Source of the DNA: an uncultured bacterium
Lineage (GTDB): Bacteria; Verrucomicrobiota; Kiritimatiellia; RFP12; UBA1067
DNA length: 10,843 bases
NCBI GenBank assembly: GCA_902773475.1
Contig: CACYEO010000074.1
Span: forward strand, 1-10,843
Direction: 5' to 3'
A program made the position numbers and the translations under genes. Below the pieces are notes generated by a model. It was given only the letters and a program-made list of their open reading frames with translations, was not told the origin of the DNA and made no database searches. This document shows, in pieces, positions 6,889 to 10,843 of the stretch. Numbering within the stretch: the first letter of the stretch is position 1; the number at the start of each line of letters is the position of its first letter.

Positions 6889-7763
6889 TTTCCCGCCTCC
6901 CCGGATCCGTCGCCGGCGTCATCGGAAATCCTCGCGAAAAACGCCGCTATCTTCGCGCGCTTGATTGTGATCCATTCGCCTATGCGCTCGCCTATCGATC
7001 CGGCGCCGGGGAGCCCGCGGCCCATCCAGCGCATCAGCTGGGTCTTCGCGGCGCTGCCCACGTAGCGGAAGAGTTTTCCGTTGTGCGCCACGGATATCTG
7101 GCCGGTTTCTTCGGAAACGACTATCACAAGCGCATCGGTTTCTTCGGAAAGGCCCGCGGCCGCGCGGTGCCGCATCCCGCACGAGGCGAGATCGGGTTTC
7201 TGCGACAGCGGGAACAGGCAGTGCGCGGAAGCGAGCCTGCCCTTGCGCACCACGACCCCGCCGTCGTGCAGCGGCAGCGGAGGGGTGAAAAGCGAAACGA
7301 GGAGTTCGGGGCTTGGCTCGGCGTCGATCTTGACGCCGCCCACTTCATATCCGCGCAGCGATATTCCGCGCTCGAACGCGAAAAGCGCGCCAAGTCTCAG
7401 GCGGGACAGCTCCATGCAGCATTCGACGAACCTTTCCGCCGCGTTCAGCGTCGCGTCGCGTCCGTACGCGCCCGGCGTGCCGAAAAATTTGAGCGCGCCG
7501 ATCGAAGCGAGCAGTCTGCGGATCTCCGGCTGGAATATCACGACGGACGTGAGCAGCAGGTACAGCAGAACGGATTGCAGGATCCGCGCAAGCACGTTGA
7601 AGTTGAAGAAATACGATATCGCGCCGACGGCCAGGGCGAATATGCCCACGCCCGCAAGAGCCTGACCGAAACGCGATCCGCGCGAAAGCCTCAGCACGGA
7701 GTAGAATATCAGGTAGAGGATTGCGACCTGCGTTATGTCGGCCGCGTCGAGATTGAAGTTCAT
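6885..7763 (-). CDS. cdaA: Diadenylate cyclase CdaA (DAC domain)
   Basis: A 292-aa membrane enzyme expected to join two ATP into the second messenger cyclic di-AMP. Three membrane helices are visible (about 11-27, 33-52, 59-77), followed by FQPEIRRLLASIG at 77-89, typical of CdaA/DacA, then the cytoplasmic DAC domain. Its hallmarks are LHDGGV (165-170), containing D167, and GMRHRAAAGLSEETDALVIV (196-215), then VSEETGQISVA (216-226). The usual motifs are DGA and GTRHR; here they read DGG and GMRHR, which may affect ATP binding or rate. The start is set by an ATGA overlap with folP and GGAGG 6 nt upstream. The next gene sits in the usual cdaR position. The architecture is CdaA-type, not DisA, because there are no C-terminal DNA-binding domains. 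Confidence 0.93.
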   Translation of the reverse strand: MNFNLDAADITQVAILYLIFYSVLRLSRGSRFGQALAGVGIFALAVGAISYFFNFNVLARILQSVLLYLLLTSVVIFQPEIRRLLASIGALKFFGTPGAYGRDATLNAAERFVECCMELSRLRLGALFAFERGISLRGYEVGGVKIDAEPSPELLVSLFTPPLPLHDGGVVVRKGRLASAHCLFPLSQKPDLASCGMRHRAAAGLSEETDALVIVVSEETGQISVAHNGKLFRYVGSAAKTQLMRWMGRGLPGAGSIGERIGEWITIKRAKIAAFFARISDDAGDGSGEAGK

Positions 7764-8602
7764 TGCCGCCCTCCGTAAACGAGTTTGTCGGAGAAATCGA
7801 GAGCCTGCCGCGTTTCGGCGGCGTCATGCACGCGGAAGACGCCGGCTCCGGCGCGTCTTGCGGCGATGGCGGACGCAATGCCCGCCCCGAGGCGTTTCTT
7901 CGGATCCGGCTCGCCGCACGCCGCGCCGAGGAAACTCTTCCGCGACGTCCCGGCCATGAGCGGCGCGATCTGACACAACCCGGAGAGCCCGCGCAGCAGC
8001 TCCATGTCCTCGTCCGCGGATTTGCCGAATCCGAACCCCGGATCCACCGCGATGCACTCGCGCGCGGCTCCGCAGGCGATGACGCGGCGGACGGCCTCGC
8101 GCAGGAATCCGGCGGCGCGCTCGACGACCGTTCCGGGATCGCCCGCGCCTTCCGGCTTCCGCGCGGGAATGCCGTCCGACCATGTCGCGACGAATCCCGC
8201 GCCGCAGGCGGCCGCGGCGGCGGCGACAGGATCGCCTTCCGCGACTGGCGCGGGGCAGTTCACTGCAACCGCCCCGGCCGCGAGCGCGGCGCGCGCCGTC
8301 GCTTCGCGGCGCGTGTCGATCGAAACCGCGAATCCCTCGCCGGCGAGAATCTCGACGACCGGAATCGCACGCGCGCATTCTTCGTCTGCGGAAATCTCCG
8401 CCGCGCCGGGGCGCGTGGATTCTCCGCCGACATCCAGAATGTCCGCGCCGTCGCGCGCAAGCGCGCGCGCGAACGCGACGGCGGCGTCGCGCGAAGCGTG
8501 CTCGCCTCCGTCGCTGAACGAATCCGGCGTGACGTTCACTATTCCGGCGACGACGGCGCGTCTTCCGGTGTCGAAAATCCTGTCGCGGCAGCGCCAGATC
8601 AT
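7760..8602 (-). CDS. folP: Dihydropteroate synthase
   Basis: A 280-aa TIM-barrel enzyme that joins p-aminobenzoate to hydroxymethyl-dihydropterin diphosphate in folate synthesis, the sulfonamide target. Motifs in order: GIVNVTPDSFSDGG (20-33), DVGGESTRPGA (57-67), SIDTR with D96 (94-98), N115 in VNCPAP, DPGFGFGK (187-194), GTSRKSFLG with K222 (218-226), and RVHD (257-260). These supply the expected pterin and phosphate ligands. Two parts differ from the usual pattern: the NDV-type motif is NCP, and the usual MH-x-x-G-x-P segment is missing, with FVATWSDGIPARKPEG (137-152) in its place. Length is normal. The ATG at 8602 overlaps the ftsH stop (ATGA), with AGGAGG 10 nt upstream, and the stop overlaps the cdaA start. 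folP next to cdaA and ftsH is a recurring bacterial arrangement. Confidence 0.95.
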   Translation of the reverse strand: MIWRCRDRIFDTGRRAVVAGIVNVTPDSFSDGGEHASRDAAVAFARALARDGADILDVGGESTRPGAAEISADEECARAIPVVEILAGEGFAVSIDTRREATARAALAAGAVAVNCPAPVAEGDPVAAAAAACGAGFVATWSDGIPARKPEGAGDPGTVVERAAGFLREAVRRVIACGAARECIAVDPGFGFGKSADEDMELLRGLSGLCQIAPLMAGTSRKSFLGAACGEPDPKKRLGAGIASAIAARRAGAGVFRVHDAAETRQALDFSDKLVYGGRQ

Positions 8603-10659
8603 TTCGCCGCGTCCTCCTGCGGATCGTCCGCCGGAATTTCGCGCGCCCCGTCAGCCGGAGATTCCCGTCCGTCCTCTTCGTCCGGTTCTTCCTCCTTGCG
8701 CGGTTCTATGCCGAGCAGCGCGGCCGCGTCGCGCCCGTCGATCGTTTCTTTCTCGATGAGCGCGGCGGCGAGTTTTTCGAGTTTGTCGCGGTTTTCCTCG
8801 AGAATCTGGCGCCCTCGCGCGTAGGCGCCGTCGATCATGTTCCGCACTTCTTCGTCTATGGCGCGGGCGGTGTCTGGCGAGAAGGGCGGCGGCATGTATT
8901 CGCCGGAGAACTGCGGCGGTTCGAGAAGCGCCTGGAAGCCGAACTTCTCGCTCATGCCCCAGCGGCACACCATGTTGCGCGCAAGCTGCGTGGCCTGGGC
9001 GATGTCGGCCGATGCGCCGGTGGAAACCGCGCCCGTGAAGAATTCCTCCGCGATCCGCCCGCCGGTCAGCACTGCGAGTTCGTCGAGGAACTGGTCGCGC
9101 GTGCGGTTGTGGACGTCGTGGTCCGGCAGCGACATCGTCGCGCCGAGCGCGCGTCCGCGCGGAATGATCGTCACTTTGTGGAGGGGATCGGTGTTGGGCA
9201 GCAGGAGCTGCAGCAGGGCATGGCCGGATTCGTGCCACGCCGTCGTCTCGCGATCCTTCTTGGACAGCGCCATAGAGCGGCGCTCGCGTCCCCACATGAC
9301 TTTGTCGCGCGCCTCTTCAAGCACGGCGTGCGTCACGCCGTCGAGCGATTTGCGGGCGGCGAGCAGCGCGGCCTCGTTCAGCAGGTTTGCGAGATCGGCG
9401 CCGGAGAATCCGGGCGTGCCGCGGGCGATGCGCTTGAGGTCGGCGTCGGGCGCGAATTTGATTTTTTTTGAATGAAGCTCCAGTATTTTTTCGCGGCCTT
9501 TCAGGGAGGGAAGATCGATCATGATCTGGCGGTCGAAACGGCCGGGGCGGAGAAGCGCCGGGTCGAGCACGTCGGGGCGGTTTGTGGCCGCAACGATTAT
9601 CACGCCGTCGTTCGTCTCGAAACCGTCCATTTCCACGAGCATCGCGTTGAGCGTCTGCTCCTGCTCGGAATGGCTGCCGGAAAGATAGCCTCCGGCGGAA
9701 GAGCGCCGCTGGCCGACGGCGTCGATCTCGTCGATGAACACTATGCAGGGCTTGTGCTTCTTCGCCTGGTCGAACATGTCGCGCACGCGGCTCGCGCCCA
9801 CGCCCACGAACATTTCAACGAAGTCGGAGCCGGAAATCGAGAAGAACGGGACGTTGGCCTCTCCTGCAATGGCCTTGGCGAGAAGGGTCTTGCCGGTTCC
9901 GGGCGGCCCCACGAGCAGGACGCCCTTGGGTATGCGGCCTCCGAGCGCGCGGAACTTGCCCGGGTTCTTGAGGAATTCGATGATCTCCTGGACCTCTTCG
10001 CGCGCCTCGTCCACGCCCGCGACATCGGCGAACGTGGTCTTGCGGCTTTCTTTTTCGAGAAGTTTCGCGCGCGATTTCCCGGCGCCGAACGGCCCGCCGC
10101 CGCCGCGCATCGGGCGCAGGAATATAAACCAGAAAACGAGGAAGAAGAGGCCGAACATCACGATTTCGCGCAGTATCGGTCCGAAGAGCGACGGCTTGCG
10201 CTCCTCGACCGGACAGCTGATGCCGTGTTCGTCGAGGAATCTGTTCAGGTTTTCGTTCTCGCCCGGGATGAGATTCACGCGGAACGGCGCGGAAAGGCGG
10301 TCCTCCCCGCCGCCATCGGCGAACAGACCGGCCGGGACCGGGCCGGACGCAGAATCGCCGGATTTCGCGCCGTCCTTCACGCGCAGGCCGCCTGCGATGT
10401 AGGAGCTTCCGGACTCCATGTCGCGCACGCGTTTCACCACAAGCGAAGCGGTGTTCGACGATGCGAACTCGCGGAACTCCGCGAACGACATCATTTTCAG
10501 GTCGCCCGCTTTGTCCTGCGGATTCCAGAACCATGTCCAGAGGAGCGCTGCTACGAGGAGAAAAGCGGCGAACACCGCCCAGGGAGAACGCGGCTGCGGC
10601 TGTTTTCCGGGGGTCTGCGGCTTATTGGGCGTATTTTTGTCTGAATCGGGAAATTGCAT
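8599..10659 (-). CDS. ftsH: ATP-dependent zinc metalloprotease FtsH
   Basis: A 686-aa membrane AAA+ protease that extracts and degrades damaged membrane and regulatory proteins as a hexamer. Two membrane helices (about 27-45 and 165-182) flank a periplasmic domain. The AAA module has Walker A GPPGTGKT with K257, pore motif MFVGVG, Walker B FIDEID with D310-E311, and DPALLRPGRFDR with the arginine finger. The protease has zinc motif HESGH (476-480), and D552 in the GASADIAQAT stretch is the likely third ligand. The second region of homology reads GSHSEQEQTLNAMLVEMDGF, slightly off the usual GGHDEREQTLN. The tail is E/D-rich. The start at ATG 10659 is preferred; an in-frame TTG at 10695 would add 12 residues, but that TTG forms the -35 element of a promoter and has no ribosome-binding site. 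First gene of the leftward operon. Confidence 0.97.
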   Translation of the reverse strand: MQFPDSDKNTPNKPQTPGKQPQPRSPWAVFAAFLLVAALLWTWFWNPQDKAGDLKMMSFAEFREFASSNTASLVVKRVRDMESGSSYIAGGLRVKDGAKSGDSASGPVPAGLFADGGGEDRLSAPFRVNLIPGENENLNRFLDEHGISCPVEERKPSLFGPILREIVMFGLFFLVFWFIFLRPMRGGGGPFGAGKSRAKLLEKESRKTTFADVAGVDEAREEVQEIIEFLKNPGKFRALGGRIPKGVLLVGPPGTGKTLLAKAIAGEANVPFFSISGSDFVEMFVGVGASRVRDMFDQAKKHKPCIVFIDEIDAVGQRRSSAGGYLSGSHSEQEQTLNAMLVEMDGFETNDGVIIVAATNRPDVLDPALLRPGRFDRQIMIDLPSLKGREKILELHSKKIKFAPDADLKRIARGTPGFSGADLANLLNEAALLAARKSLDGVTHAVLEEARDKVMWGRERRSMALSKKDRETTAWHESGHALLQLLLPNTDPLHKVTIIPRGRALGATMSLPDHDVHNRTRDQFLDELAVLTGGRIAEEFFTGAVSTGASADIAQATQLARNMVCRWGMSEKFGFQALLEPPQFSGEYMPPPFSPDTARAIDEEVRNMIDGAYARGRQILEENRDKLEKLAAALIEKETIDGRDAAALLGIEPRKEEEPDEEDGRESPADGAREIPADDPQEDAAK

Positions 10660-10666
10660 GATTGCA

Positions 10667-10695
10667 AGTATATATTCCCTTCGCCGTTCAATCAA
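10667..10695 (-). promoter_or_regulatory. Sigma-70-type promoter for the ftsH operon
   Basis: On the minus strand, TTGATT (10695-10690) and TATACT (10672-10667) are separated by exactly 17 nt. The -10 matches TATAAT at 5 of 6 positions and the -35 matches TTGACA at 4 of 6. It lies in a relatively AT-rich gap in otherwise GC-rich sequence, directly before the first operon gene. Only 7 nt separate the -10 from the ftsH ATG, so transcription would begin at or very near the start codon, implying a leaderless or almost leaderless message. No good Shine-Dalgarno sits at the normal distance; GAAGGGA is about 17 nt away and inside the promoter spacer. Confidence 0.6.
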
Positions 10696-10749
10696 GAACG
10701 AGTTGCCCGGTTTGCCATAATAATGCGCACCCTGGTACAGTGGCCAGAT

Positions 10750-10843
10750 TCAGCTCTTGTTTCGCACAAGCGCGATATCCTCGAACGAAAGCGCAGCACT
10801 GCCGATTTCGACCTCCGCCGTCACGCCTGCCGGCGTTCCGCGA
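10750..10843 (-). CDS. C-terminal end of an unidentified protein (partial)
   Basis: The last 30 codons of a leftward gene, running off the window edge and ending at a TGA (10752-10750). The visible peptide starts RGTPAGVTAEVEIG and ends ALSFEDIALVRNKS. Its composition and GC-rich third positions look like real coding sequence, and it shares the strand of ftsH, 90 nt upstream. The VEI...LSFEDIALVR pattern faintly recalls the end of a small beta-barrel domain such as that of RimP, but this is too short to name. A competing open frame on the opposite strand from ATG 10723 gives an arginine- and histidine-rich peptide without a ribosome-binding site and is less convincing. Confidence 0.45.
   Translation of the reverse strand, partial: RGTPAGVTAEVEIGSAALSFEDIALVRNKS

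Noticed and set aside
10660..10695. TTG start adding 12 residues to FtsH
   Set aside because: The TTG coincides with the predicted -35 element, lacks a ribosome-binding site, and the added residues are atypical of FtsH N-termini.
10723..10843. Plus-strand open frame starting at ATG 10723
   Set aside because: No ribosome-binding site, and an arginine- and histidine-rich peptide; the minus-strand frame looks more like protein. Not fully excluded because only 121 bases are visible.
1..10843. Mobile element, CRISPR array, defence or biosynthetic system
   Set aside because: No transposase, integrase, terminal repeats, regular direct repeats or defence motifs were seen; every gene except the partial end and the CdaR-like protein fits a known housekeeping or envelope family.

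Overview
The window is a GC-rich, densely packed housekeeping segment of a bacterial chromosome. Two tRNA genes are followed by a two-gene rightward unit. Facing it is a long leftward operon of conserved genes. The inner-membrane AsmA-like protein suggests a Gram-negative cell. Gene content (ftsH, folP, cdaA, a YbbR-like gene, ftsK, rph) and protein style would fit the PVC superphylum (Verrucomicrobiota, Kiritimatiellota or Lentisphaerota), but that placement is inference only. I see no transposase, integrase, CRISPR array, phage gene or toxin-antitoxin pair.

Layout. 2-164: tRNA-Leu(CAG) and tRNA-Glu(CTC), 3 nt apart, both with encoded CCA. 184-2855 (+): an AsmA/TamB-like membrane-anchored protein, then rnhB (RNase HII), coupled by an ATGA overlap. 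The first ORF starts only 19 nt after tRNA-Glu, so it probably shares the tRNA transcript. 2856-2886: the short gap where the two units converge, with a small GC hairpin. 2887-10659 (-): the operon, in transcription order ftsH, folP, cdaA, a short CdaR/YbbR-like gene, ftsK and rph. The first five genes overlap end to start by 4, 4, 4 and 8 bp. A 65-nt gap with a hairpin separates ftsK from rph. 10660-10749 is a relatively AT-rich gap with a good sigma-70-type promoter for ftsH. Beyond it lies the C-terminal end of another leftward gene, cut by the window edge.

How the genes work together. FtsH handles membrane-protein quality control and FolP makes dihydropteroate for folate. CdaA should make cyclic di-AMP, and the small membrane protein after it sits where its regulator CdaR normally lies. 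FtsK pumps chromosome ends through the septum. RNase PH trims tRNA 3' ends and RNase HII removes ribonucleotides from DNA. No new defence or mobile system is visible. The points worth a second look are fine-scale: a CdaR-position protein with no room for YbbR repeats, substitutions in both signature motifs of CdaA, a diverged middle in FolP, an apparently leaderless ftsH start, a highly charged helical linker in FtsK, and the tRNA-to-mRNA junction.
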